Of a stretch of DNA of 64,000 nucleotides, positions 34,287 to 42,926 are shown in pieces. Each line of letters begins with the position of its first letter. Position 1 is the first letter of the stretch. The notes under the pieces are model-generated. The model was not told the DNA's origin, did not search any database, and worked only from the letters and a program-made list of their open reading frames with translations. Made by a program: the position numbers and the translations under genes. Origin of the DNA: Anderseniella sp963787895 (GTDB lineage Bacteria > Pseudomonadota > Alphaproteobacteria > Rhizobiales > Aestuariivirgaceae). The stretch is taken from contig CAWBEX010000007.1 in assembly GCA_963787895.1 (NCBI GenBank), positions 372,001 through 436,000 on the forward strand, in the 5' to 3' direction.

Positions 34287-35298
34287 ACGTGCCTGGCATT
34301 CTTCGGGAGCATACTTGCTGAACCGCTTGCCTGGGCGCGGTGGCCTTGAGGTTACGGCAGATTATCTGCGGGCGTACTTCGCCCGGCCTGAACTTGCACC
34401 GGTGGAAGAAAGCTGCGCGGCAGAGCACGATGTGCACGCGCGTCTTGTCGATGATCCGTACCTGGAAATAACCGAACAGCAGCTGGCGGCTTTTGCCGAC
34501 CCTGATGCTACTGAAAACTACCGGATATTCCTTGCCTTCCGCGATCTTCTGGTCGCCTCGAAAACCGTGGAAAAAGCATACCTTTCAATTGTGCGTGGTG
34601 ACGCGGGCAATGTGCCGCCGTTGTTCGTCGAGCAGATCGTGCACGCCATAATGGCCGGTATTCTGCACGGCCAGAAAGATCCGATGAGATGGCGCGCAGC
34701 CGAGCTGTTCTTCCGGGTGCAAAACGTGTCAGCCGATGAGGGGCAGTTGATGCTGGCCGATGAAGAAGTCGTCGAGATGTTTGCAGAAACCGGCGGCATG
34801 GGAGGATTGGGGCAGCTGGTCATGGAGGCCGCAACACCGCTCAAGCAGGTGCAGCTCGATGTTCTCGATGAAGACAACAAGGATACATACTGGTCGCGTG
34901 CCGAGCGCTTCGACACGGTTGTCGATTTTCGATTCACCCAACCGGCGAACGACGCCTTTGCCCGCGTAGTAGAGCACTGGATTGGTCATTTTCTGGGAGT
35001 TGCTGTCAGGGTGCAGCCTGTGCAGCGCATCGATGACGAGAGGTGGACCTGGCACATTGGTCTGGACGCGGAAGCGACCGGGCTACTCAACAAGCTCTAT
35101 GAAGGCCACGAACTGACACTGGAAGAAGAGCTCAACATCGTTGGTCTGTTCAAGATGGACATACTTGATCAGCAACATGTGGTGGAAAAGGTTCGCGGGC
35201 GGCCAGTCTGGCTGGCTATATGTAAACAGCCTGACGGCAAGCTGAGAATGAAGCCGCAAAACTTGCTGGTGAACATGCCGTTGCAGCGCGGCTCATGA
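34279..35298 (+). CDS. DUF6352 family protein
   Basis: A 339-residue protein of unknown function, predicted soluble. It starts SERAWHSSGAYLLNRLP and has conserved-looking blocks such as YLRAYFARPELAPVEESC, FRVQNVSADEGQLMLADEE and TYWSRAERFDTVVDFRF. No cofactor motif is evident. The ATG at 34279 overlaps the DUF6505 gene by eight bases. Its constant company with formate dehydrogenase genes suggests a maturation or stability factor; this is inference from position. Confidence 0.8.
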   Translation: MSERAWHSSGAYLLNRLPGRGGLEVTADYLRAYFARPELAPVEESCAAEHDVHARLVDDPYLEITEQQLAAFADPDATENYRIFLAFRDLLVASKTVEKAYLSIVRGDAGNVPPLFVEQIVHAIMAGILHGQKDPMRWRAAELFFRVQNVSADEGQLMLADEEVVEMFAETGGMGGLGQLVMEAATPLKQVQLDVLDEDNKDTYWSRAERFDTVVDFRFTQPANDAFARVVEHWIGHFLGVAVRVQPVQRIDDERWTWHIGLDAEATGLLNKLYEGHELTLEEELNIVGLFKMDILDQQHVVEKVRGRPVWLAICKQPDGKLRMKPQNLLVNMPLQRGS

Positions 35299-35336
35299 CG
35301 CAATAAAGTTACATTACAAACAGCGGAGGAAGAGGC

Positions 35337-35651
35337 ATGGACAGACGGCATTTTCTTGATAAGGGCAGGGCACGCTTTCTGGCCGGCCTGATCGGTGTGC
35401 TGGCTTTGTGCGCCATCGCCCTGACCTACTATACACAACAGCAGACCGATACTGCGGGCCGTGGAACGATCGTCGGTTCAACCGGGGTAACGGACCCGTC
35501 AGGCAATCCGAAATTCCAGGAATGCCGCGACAAGCGCTCTGCCGACATTGCCAACATGTTGAGTGACGGTGTCATTGATCAGGCCAAGCATGATGATTTT
35601 CTGGCCAACGCCGTTCAAACCTGCGCCGGCATGTTTCCGCCAGATAGTTGA
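35337..35651 (+). CDS. Small membrane-anchored protein
   Basis: A 104-residue protein with one N-terminal helix (RFLAGLIGVLALCAIALTYY) and a polar domain probably facing the periplasm, containing two cysteines (FQECRDKRSADIANMLSDG, VQTCAGMFPPDS) that could form a disulfide. I do not recognise a family. GGAGGAAG precedes the ATG, so translation should be efficient. It is the last rightward gene before the convergent ferredoxin-like gene, 38 bases after DUF6352. Confidence 0.75.
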   Translation: MDRRHFLDKGRARFLAGLIGVLALCAIALTYYTQQQTDTAGRGTIVGSTGVTDPSGNPKFQECRDKRSADIANMLSDGVIDQAKHDDFLANAVQTCAGMFPPDS

Positions 35652-35669
35652 GCCACAAGATCAACTGGC

Positions 35670-37730
35670 TCAATCATCATCCATCAGGAAGTCGTCGGCG
35701 CTGAGGTCCTTGCCGTTGGTGCCCTTGCGTTCGGCAGCGAGGTAGTCGGCGGTGGTGCGGATGCGCGGCCGTTCACCAGCCTGAAACGGGTCGTTGTTGG
35801 AGTTTGCCTGATGCTCGATGCGGCAGGTATCGCACATCTTGATCAGCTTGGCCGCGTCGTCGTCGCCAAACATGGAATGCTTGCCGGCAAGTTTCTCACT
35901 GATCTTTTCGATGGTGCTTCTTGTGCCAAATTCCTTGCCGCAGGAGATGCAGGCAAAAGGTTCTTCCTCGTGCTTCACGACTGGCGATAGGGCAGCGGCT
36001 GAAAAGTTGTAGCGCGTTTCCAGTGAGATTGCATTTTCAGGACAGGTTGTGCGGCACAGACCGCATTGAACACATGCTGCTTCGGTAAAGTTGAGCTGTG
36101 GCTTGTTAGTGTTGTCGGAAATAGCGTTGACCGGGCAGGCACCGACACACGCCTGACACAGGGTGCAGGCCTTTGTGTCAACAATGATCTGGCCATAGGG
36201 CGCTGTGTCTGGCAGCTTGATCACCTCAGGTGCATCGCGCACATCAGCGTGCAGTGTCGCCAGCATTGTGCGAACCACATCCCGCTTCGAACCCACGCCA
36301 GACACAGCATGGGCCTTGAGCCCGTTTCCGGTCTTTCCTGTACGCAATGCTGTATCCAGTGCATCCGGATCTGTCTCGCAAATGATGGCGACGCTGCAAT
36401 CCAGCCCCAGTCCGCTGGCGAAGGCTTGCGCCAGATCGGCTTGCACCTGTAAGCCGGCAAGTTCATCCCGCTTTGCCGGATTGGCAATGACATGCACCTT
36501 ACTTGCGCCTGCAACAAACATGGCAAGCAACGCTTCGTGTCCCGTTTGGGTAACCTCGTTGACCCCTAGCGGCAGCACATGTGCCGGTAACCCGCGCCCG
36601 AACCGCGCGGACATGGATATCAACTCCATGCCAAACGAATTGTCGTGCACGAGTATCTCCGGCGTCTTGCCACCTGCTGAAAGGTAGGTAGACAGTAATG
36701 TGTTGATACGCCCAAGCAGGTCGGTGCGCTTTGGCATCTGGTATGATGCAGCACCGGTTGGGCAGACAGCAGCGCATGATCCGCATCCGCCGCAAATCAC
36801 CGGATCAAAGGCTACTCCATCACCTGCCGAAATGATGGCACCTGCCGGGCATACGTCCAGGCAGCGGGTGCAGCCGGTCTTCATGGATCGCGAATGAGCG
36901 CATATGCTCTGGTCGTAACGGACATAAAGCGGTTTTTCGAATTCACCCGCCATGTCAGACAACTCGAATACGGCCTCCATGACCTGTGCTGGATTGCCCG
37001 GGTCCACTTTCTTGTATCCGTCGCGAAGGTGTGGGCCCGTGAACAATGCTGGTCCCTGTGACATGTCGAGGATCAGCGCACAGCTGGATGATGCACCATC
37101 GCGCGACATGACGAACTGGGCTTCCTGTCTGGCAGACGGCATCAGCGGTGCATAGCCGTCCACAACAATCTCGAATGCTCCCAGGCGGCCTGTCGCCTTT
37201 GCGATGCTGCCTTTGAAAATGGCTACATCGGCGCTGACTGGCGGTACAATGCCATCTGCATCGCTCAACAGCAGAGTGACAGGTATCCGGGTATTTAGCT
37301 TGCGGGCAGTGTCCAGCGCTTGCTGACCGCTGCCATAGACCAGGCATTGACCACTGGACGAAACGTTGATCGAGCCTGCCGGTTCGTTGGTGCGGGCAGC
37401 ATCTGCAAGAAGCGCCGCAGTCCTGGCATGCCCTGGCGCCTTGTCAGCGCTCCAGCCGCTACGCTCCCGGATGTTTACAAAGCGCAATTCACCTTCGTAT
37501 TGCTGTTCCTGCGCAAGTTCGCTGAACAGTGGCGCTTCTTGTGTGCACCCTACCAGTACCTTGTCATGGCTCTTCAGCGCGTCAGCAAACCGGCCAACTT
37601 CGCTTCGGCACAAGGTGGTATGGACCTCGGGTTCTTCATCTGCTGATGTGGACTTGCAAATCTTCTTGCCATCGAGCGTCATACTGCGCTCGCAATTACA
37701 GATGAGGATTTCGTAGCCGTTCAGTTTCAT
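35670..37730 (-). CDS. Large multi-cluster ferredoxin-like protein
   Basis: A 686-residue cytoplasmic protein with several Fe-S modules. Sites include CTRCLDVCPAGA with CGGCGSCAAVCPTGA near the middle, CTLCQACVGACPVNA and CVQCGLCRTTCPENA later, then CISCGKEFG and CDTCRIEHQ. The N-terminal third (ICNCERSMTLDG; LVGCTQEAPLF) resembles a CCG-free HdrA/NADH-oxidoreductase-like region. The combination is one I associate with alphaproteobacterial formate dehydrogenase clusters. It may feed electrons or sulfur/cluster components during maturation. It is transcribed away from the DUF3305/DUF3306 pair. Confidence 0.82.
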   Translation of the reverse strand: MKLNGYEILICNCERSMTLDGKKICKSTSADEEPEVHTTLCRSEVGRFADALKSHDKVLVGCTQEAPLFSELAQEQQYEGELRFVNIRERSGWSADKAPGHARTAALLADAARTNEPAGSINVSSSGQCLVYGSGQQALDTARKLNTRIPVTLLLSDADGIVPPVSADVAIFKGSIAKATGRLGAFEIVVDGYAPLMPSARQEAQFVMSRDGASSSCALILDMSQGPALFTGPHLRDGYKKVDPGNPAQVMEAVFELSDMAGEFEKPLYVRYDQSICAHSRSMKTGCTRCLDVCPAGAIISAGDGVAFDPVICGGCGSCAAVCPTGAASYQMPKRTDLLGRINTLLSTYLSAGGKTPEILVHDNSFGMELISMSARFGRGLPAHVLPLGVNEVTQTGHEALLAMFVAGASKVHVIANPAKRDELAGLQVQADLAQAFASGLGLDCSVAIICETDPDALDTALRTGKTGNGLKAHAVSGVGSKRDVVRTMLATLHADVRDAPEVIKLPDTAPYGQIIVDTKACTLCQACVGACPVNAISDNTNKPQLNFTEAACVQCGLCRTTCPENAISLETRYNFSAAALSPVVKHEEEPFACISCGKEFGTRSTIEKISEKLAGKHSMFGDDDAAKLIKMCDTCRIEHQANSNNDPFQAGERPRIRTTADYLAAERKGTNGKDLSADDFLMDDD

Positions 37731-37840
37731 TTTCTGCCTTGGGTTGCACGCTTGCGGTATTTCGCAATGTGATATGGTCAGATGTAACCTATTCTTGCTG
37801 TGCTAAGCAGTACATAAATCCATAATGCGGGAGAACATTT

Positions 37841-38407
37841 TTGGCTGATGGCACGTCGATATACATGTCGCTCATCTTTGAGCGGGCAGCTTCTTCCCAT
37901 CCCTGGCTGGACTGGGAATGGAAAGTTGTTGGCATCATGCCTGTCGCTGATGCAGACGCCAACCGGCCACCGCACCTGATGGAACAGTCTGCAACCTTTG
38001 CCCGCTGGCTGGGAGAACCGTCCCGGCTGGACCTGCACCGGACCGATGTTGATGCCTATGTCTACAATCTTACATCACCGCAAGCTTCCATCTATTCCGT
38101 GGCACAAGAGCGGGAAGAACCTGTTGCTGGTGGATTGACCTGGCGAACGCACCTGGTCACCATGAGCTCTTACGAGGCGGAAGAGTACATGTCAGGTGAT
38201 GATGTTCTGATCGGCAAGCTGAAGTTGCAAGGTGATTTGCTTGAATGGTTGGAAGCATTTGTGGCTGCCCACTACACGGAAACGGAATTCAAGAAGCGTC
38301 GGCGCGACCGTGTTGACCAGGAAGAGCACAAGTTCGGTCAGGAGAGTTTGGTAGAGCTGCGAACCAGAATGCTCGCTGCCGGAAGACCTGAAGGAGAAAT
38401 GCATTGA
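37841..38407 (+). CDS. DUF3305 family protein
   Basis: A 188-residue protein of unknown function. Family marks are SHPWLDWEWKVVGIMP, the FARWLGEPSRLDLHRTDVDA block and YVYNLTSPQASIYSV. It should be cytoplasmic. The start is a TTG at 37841 with GGGAG about 8 bases upstream; no suitable ATG exists. DUF3305 and DUF3306 genes are regularly paired next to formate dehydrogenase genes, supporting a maturation role. Confidence 0.85.
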   Translation: MADGTSIYMSLIFERAASSHPWLDWEWKVVGIMPVADADANRPPHLMEQSATFARWLGEPSRLDLHRTDVDAYVYNLTSPQASIYSVAQEREEPVAGGLTWRTHLVTMSSYEAEEYMSGDDVLIGKLKLQGDLLEWLEAFVAAHYTETEFKKRRRDRVDQEEHKFGQESLVELRTRMLAAGRPEGEMH

Positions 38408-39036
38408 CCAGCGGTGAAGACGGGTTCCTGTCGCGCTGGGCGAGGCGGAAACAACAGGTACGGGAAGAAGATGAGCGTGAGGCTGCTGTTGCGCCATCTT
38501 CTGAAGTTGAAGTGCCGGCTGCCAGTGAGGCCGCCCTGCCAACCGAGCCAGATCGTGATCAGCGTGACACTCCGCCCGATGAGGAGACACGCCAGCAATG
38601 GATCGAGGAACTCGAAGCAATCGACATCGACACACTCAACTATGACAACGACTTCACGGTTTTTATGAAGTCCTGGGTGCCCGGCGCATTGCGTCAGCGC
38701 GCGCTGCGCAAGCTTTGGACCACCAATCCGGCGCTGGCAGTCCTGGACGGCTTGAACGATTATGATCTTGATTACACTGACAAGGCGATGCGGGCAGGCA
38801 CTGTTGTTTCCAGCTATATGCCTGGCAAGGGCTATGCGTCTTTGGAAGAGACAATCGAAAAGGTGGCGGCTCTGGCCGATGCTGGTGAGGAGGGAGCAGC
38901 AGAAGATGTGGCTGACATTGCAGGAGACGAGATCGCGCCTGATGGCCAGCCTTCAGAACTTGAAAAGGGGGCTGGCGATGCTGATCCGGGCTTTGCTGAT
39001 TCGGATTCGGATGCAAACGGCAAGGGTTCTGCATGA
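38404..39036 (+). CDS. DUF3306 family protein
   Basis: A 210-residue protein. The core is LSRWARRKQQVREEDE near the start and VPGALRQRALRKLWTTNPAL with LAVLDGLNDYDLDYTD in the middle, typical of DUF3306. The linker and tail are rich in Glu, Asp and Ala and probably disordered. The start is TTG 38404, overlapping the DUF3305 stop (TTGA), so the two proteins are likely made together and may bind each other. Confidence 0.85.
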   Translation: MTSGEDGFLSRWARRKQQVREEDEREAAVAPSSEVEVPAASEAALPTEPDRDQRDTPPDEETRQQWIEELEAIDIDTLNYDNDFTVFMKSWVPGALRQRALRKLWTTNPALAVLDGLNDYDLDYTDKAMRAGTVVSSYMPGKGYASLEETIEKVAALADAGEEGAAEDVADIAGDEIAPDGQPSELEKGAGDADPGFADSDSDANGKGSA

Positions 39037-39225
39037 GTTTTGCCGTTACAGAATTGGTTAACGATTTGATATTGTCCTGCATTCGTGGTCAAAATTGACA
39101 TACGGGGACTGATTCCATGTGTATGAGACGCTGACTTTGAGACAACAGTCGGAGGATCACTACAGACAGTGCATGTCTCGCCATTGGAAGGCGGTGTCAA
39201 TGCCGGATCTGAGGGGTATAGAGAC

Positions 39226-40161
39226 ATGAAGACTTTACTACTTTTGCTGGGCATCATTCTGATCGCGGCGGGTGTCGCGGTTGGTATGTTGAACGTATTT
39301 TCACCTGGCACCGTGACGGTGGGCCTAAATCTTGATGTGGCAGCAACACTGTTTACCGGTGGTTGCGTCCTGTTGGGGCTGTCATTGGTTGCTGGCAATT
39401 TGTCCGACTTGCTGACACAGCGTGACACGGGCAGCACCGGGCACAATGACGCGCCGGATGCACGAGCCAACAGTGATTTGCCGGATTTCATGGCTCCAGC
39501 TGGTGCGGCCGCGGCTGGCGCCGTTGTCGCAGGCACGGCACGGGGGGCATTTGGAAAGACGCACGATCACGCGCTGGATGATGCCGCAGACGCGGTAACA
39601 CAGTCTGTATCTAATACAATGGATGCAACAGTTGATGCTGCTGAAGAGGCAACCAGCGGCGATGACAACTTTCAGGACGATTTGTCATCGCTCTTTGACA
39701 AGGCACCCGATGCCAATGACGCCTTGGGCGCTCCAATCGATACAGCCTCTGATACTGCCAGCGACTTGATAAGTGACTTGGACGATGCCGGTGATGCAGT
39801 TGCCGAGGCTGCCGAGGAGGCTGCCAGTGAAGTGATGTCTGATCTGGACGATGCCGGTGACGCTGTTGCCGAAATGGCCGAAGATGCAGCAGATGCCGTG
39901 AGTGAGGCAGCCGAGGACACTTCGGACGCCGCAGAGGATGCAGTTGAAGCGATTGCAGACGACGCTGCCGATGAAGCCGGCGGCGAGACACTGCCGCAAG
40001 AAGATGCCTTGTTCGTGGTTGAGGAGCGCACTATTCGAAAACGCCCCGCACGTCTTCTGTCAGACGGAACCGTTGAGGCAGAGACTGATGAAGGCTGGAT
40101 GCGCTTTGAGAATGTCGAGCATGTAGAAGAATACCTTGACGCCATGAAGGCAACTGCCTGA
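39226..40161 (+). CDS. Acidic repeat-containing membrane protein
   Basis: A 311-residue protein I cannot name. Two hydrophobic helices (LLLLLGIILIAAGVAVGML and LFTGGCVLLGLSLVAGN) lead into a long, strongly acidic Ala/Asp/Glu region of about 170 residues, which should be helical or disordered. It contains two adjacent 22-residue repeats beginning DLDDAGDAVAE. The C-terminal 60 residues look folded (FVVEERTIRKRPARLLSDG; WMRFENVEHVEEYL). The ATG at 39226 has GAGGGG upstream. A strong terminator follows. The gene lies outside the tight formate dehydrogenase run. Confidence 0.7.
   Translation: MKTLLLLLGIILIAAGVAVGMLNVFSPGTVTVGLNLDVAATLFTGGCVLLGLSLVAGNLSDLLTQRDTGSTGHNDAPDARANSDLPDFMAPAGAAAAGAVVAGTARGAFGKTHDHALDDAADAVTQSVSNTMDATVDAAEEATSGDDNFQDDLSSLFDKAPDANDALGAPIDTASDTASDLISDLDDAGDAVAEAAEEAASEVMSDLDDAGDAVAEMAEDAADAVSEAAEDTSDAAEDAVEAIADDAADEAGGETLPQEDALFVVEERTIRKRPARLLSDGTVEAETDEGWMRFENVEHVEEYLDAMKATA
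39775..39906 (+). repeat. Two tandem 66-base coding repeats
   Basis: Units 39775-39840 and 39841-39906 both begin GA(C/T)(T/C)TGGACGATGCCGGTGA and encode 22 residues starting DLDDAGDAVAE. They look like an internal duplication within the acidic region of the membrane protein. Confidence 0.75.
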
Positions 40162-40194
40162 CCGGGTCATCGAGCTAGCTGCGAATTTGCAAGG

Positions 40195-40221
40195 AGGCTG
40201 CTCTTCGGAGCAGCCTTTTTG
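40195..40221 (+). terminator. Rho-independent terminator
   Basis: The perfect nine-base stem AGGCTGCTC / GAGCAGCCT with a TTCG tetraloop (40204-40207) is followed by a run of T. It ends the rightward transcript of the acidic membrane protein, before the leftward stress-protein gene. Confidence 0.9.
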
Positions 40222-40287
40222 CTGTCATACAGGTGTACAGGAGTGACCAGGATTTTGCGGAGCCAGCTTGCTTAAATCAGCAAAGCG

Positions 40288-41298
40288 CTAACGCACATCC
40301 AGCACGGTGGTCTTGGCTGTGCGCATGACCTCCACTGCCGTGGAACCCTTAATGGCGCGTTGCAGCCGGGAGCGGCCTTCGTCAGTTACAACAATGACGG
40401 CGTGCTGGGATCCGGCTTCCACAATTTCCCTTGCAGCAGGCCCGACTGCCGTCCGGATGTCCTTGACCTTGATACCCATGGCTTTCAGTAAAGCGCGGGC
40501 ATTCTTCACATTCTCATCGGCAGTACCCAGCCCCGCCTCTGTGGCAGAGGCGGAAAACAGCGTGATCGGCTCTCCGGCCGTGTGCGCTAGAACCGCAGCC
40601 CGGCGCACTGCTTGCATGGACCGTGATGTGCCATCTGTGCAGATGAAGAAGCCAGTCCTGTCCAGCGGCCGCCGTACCACCATCACGGAGCAGGGCGCAT
40701 GAACAGCCACCTGCTGCACAATGCCGGCATCGAACAATGACCGGAACTCACCGCGCCAGCGCGATGGTTCGCCCATGATGATCAGGTTGTAGGGTCCAAG
40801 TTCATACTGGTCCAGAATGCCAGCAGCAGGTTCTGGTGCTGTCTTGAGTTTAAGCACCACGGAGCGGCCGGTCTCGGAAACAAACTCCACCTTGTTGTCT
40901 CCAAGCGGATCACCCCAGGCATCCTGATGACCAGCCTTGCGCGGCCATTCGTTGGCGTCGATGCCTTCTTCCTTGAGAATATCCAGTGTGTGCTTGAGCT
41001 TGTTGATGCCCGGCATTTCAAGGCCGGCATCGAGAATGTTCTGTCTGGCAACCCGCACCTGCAGGCCGCCCGACCAAAGACCCTGGTCGATGGAGCGCAC
41101 GAACAGCACGATGATGTCGCACTCATCGGTCTTGGCCAGCCGGGCAGCCACTCGTACCGTGTCGAAGGATTCTTCAGTCTCGTCTATGCACGCAAGGATA
41201 CGGAAGCGCGACCGGCGCTGGGCATAGACGTTTGCCAGCGCTTTCTGCATCGCCCGTTCGGCGCGGTCACTGAGCACATTTTTTCTGAACAGTTTCAT
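40288..41298 (-). CDS. Tandem universal stress protein
   Basis: A 336-residue protein with two UspA-type domains. The first runs from about residue 35 (FRILACIDETEESFDTVRVA) to the strand PCSVMVVRRP; the second from GFFICTDGTSRSMQAVRRAA to KTTVLDVR at the end. A nucleotide-binding-like loop, IIMGEPSRWRGEFRSLFD, is seen in domain one; the second has VVTDEGRSRLQRAIKGST. Such proteins act in stress tolerance. It is 15 bases downstream of the anion transporter gene on the same strand, so the transporter and stress protein are probably made together. Confidence 0.88.
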   Translation of the reverse strand: MKLFRKNVLSDRAERAMQKALANVYAQRRSRFRILACIDETEESFDTVRVAARLAKTDECDIIVLFVRSIDQGLWSGGLQVRVARQNILDAGLEMPGINKLKHTLDILKEEGIDANEWPRKAGHQDAWGDPLGDNKVEFVSETGRSVVLKLKTAPEPAAGILDQYELGPYNLIIMGEPSRWRGEFRSLFDAGIVQQVAVHAPCSVMVVRRPLDRTGFFICTDGTSRSMQAVRRAAVLAHTAGEPITLFSASATEAGLGTADENVKNARALLKAMGIKVKDIRTAVGPAAREIVEAGSQHAVIVVTDEGRSRLQRAIKGSTAVEVMRTAKTTVLDVR

Positions 41299-41313
41299 TG
41301 CTTGAGACCAGTC

Positions 41314-42855
41314 CTATCGCAGTAGTGGCCAATAGAGATACGCAAACACCAGCAGGAGCACCAGTGACGCAATGGTCATGCGCCAGCCGGCTTTCAGGAA
41401 GTCCTTTCCGGTGAGATATCCCGAGGCGTAGATGATGGTGAACGCCGGGTGAGCGGCGGCGGTTATGTAGGCAAACGCCGACGATATGGCAGTGATGAAT
41501 CCAACAGTCAGCGGGTCAGCCCCGCCCGCCGTGGCGGTTTTCAACACGATTGGGCCAAGCACTGCCACGGCGGCTCCGGCCGTCATGGTGTTTGTGACGA
41601 AGGTGGTCAGCACCGCGATAGCCGCTTCAAGCCCGTTGCCCGTTGCCAGGCCGACAGGACGCAGGATATCAACGAAATTTCCGGCAACCCATTCTGCCGC
41701 CCCTGTGTCCTTCATCTGCACACCAAGAGAGATGGCAGCTGCATACAACAGTACCACCCCCCAGTTCACACCGGAGTTTACGTCTTCCCAGCGCACCAGA
41801 CCGAACACCAGAAAGGCAATGGCACCGGCTATTGCGACAATGCCTAGGCCGAGTTGTTCGGAGAACGAGACCCATCCGAATACCGTGACAATGAACACCG
41901 CGATGGACATCCATTGGGCAGGACGGATCGGGCCGTCGAGCGTGACCTGCGTGCGCAATCGTGTGACAGCGCGCGAAAGGTCCGAGTACTCCGGTTTGAA
42001 TGTCCAGAATAGAATTGCGGTCACCACCGGCAACTGCAGCAGGAACATTGGATAGGCGTACATCATCCATGTGACGTAATCGACGATGAAACGGCTGGTT
42101 GCCGGGTTCGTCGGGTCGAAGAAGAAGTCCTTCCAGTATCCGATCATGATGGCGTTGCGCGCACCGCCGGAGGGCGTACCGATACCGGCGATTGCGCAGC
42201 CGTAGGAGATTGACAACAGCAGCACGGCTGCAAGGTTCTTGACCTTTTTGGGATCGTTCGAGGTCAGCGAAATCAGTGTGATGCCAACAGGCAGCATCAT
42301 CGCGGCAACGGTATGCTCACCGATGAACGAAGCCAGTACGCCACAAGTCAGCGTAATGCCGAAACTTATGCGCAAGGTGCTGGTGCCGGTGACCTGCACT
42401 ATGGCCCATGCGATGCGCCGGTCGAGTTTCTGTTTCACAACCGCCACCGCAAGCATCAGTGCTCCCATGATGAACAGGACGGAATCGGTCATCAGGCTTT
42501 TGGCAACAGTGGTTGATTCAATGCCCAGCAGAACCACCTGACCAACCACAATCATCAACGCCACTGTCGGCAGCGGCACCGGCTCGGTGATAAACAGGAT
42601 GGTGGCAAACAGCGACATTGTCAGCACGATCTGACCTTCACGGCTAAGTCCCTCATAGGGGCCCGTTTGCATGAAGGCAAACGCCAGCATGATGGCGATG
42701 AAAAACCAGCGCTTCTCCCAGAAATAGTAGAGATTGACCTGGTTCTTGATGTGAATCCATCGTTGATAACCGTGCCGCTGCAACTTGTGCAGCCGGTGTT
42801 CACCATAGTCAGCTTGAAGGCTGTCTCGCGCCAGTTGAAATGCTGTATCGCTCAT
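41314..42855 (-). CDS. DASS/SLC13-type anion transporter
   Basis: A 513-residue membrane carrier with about 11-12 helices. Family marks are FITEPVPLPTVALMIVVGQV, the FIGEHTVAAMMLPVGITLIS hairpin region, GTPSGGARNAIMIGYWKDFF and the second hairpin TFVTNTMTAGAAVAVLGPI. The DASS family imports dicarboxylates, citrate or sulfate with sodium. A hydrophilic N-terminal extension of about 50 residues is longer than usual. The cargo is not predictable from sequence. The universal stress protein gene lies 15 bases downstream. Confidence 0.87.
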   Translation of the reverse strand: MSDTAFQLARDSLQADYGEHRLHKLQRHGYQRWIHIKNQVNLYYFWEKRWFFIAIMLAFAFMQTGPYEGLSREGQIVLTMSLFATILFITEPVPLPTVALMIVVGQVVLLGIESTTVAKSLMTDSVLFIMGALMLAVAVVKQKLDRRIAWAIVQVTGTSTLRISFGITLTCGVLASFIGEHTVAAMMLPVGITLISLTSNDPKKVKNLAAVLLLSISYGCAIAGIGTPSGGARNAIMIGYWKDFFFDPTNPATSRFIVDYVTWMMYAYPMFLLQLPVVTAILFWTFKPEYSDLSRAVTRLRTQVTLDGPIRPAQWMSIAVFIVTVFGWVSFSEQLGLGIVAIAGAIAFLVFGLVRWEDVNSGVNWGVVLLYAAAISLGVQMKDTGAAEWVAGNFVDILRPVGLATGNGLEAAIAVLTTFVTNTMTAGAAVAVLGPIVLKTATAGGADPLTVGFITAISSAFAYITAAAHPAFTIIYASGYLTGKDFLKAGWRMTIASLVLLLVFAYLYWPLLR

Positions 42856-42926
42856 GCCAAGTCCCTTGCGAGTCCCGTCGTGCTTGTGACAGGCTCGGTT
42901 TCATTCACAACAGTATTTCGCAAGCG

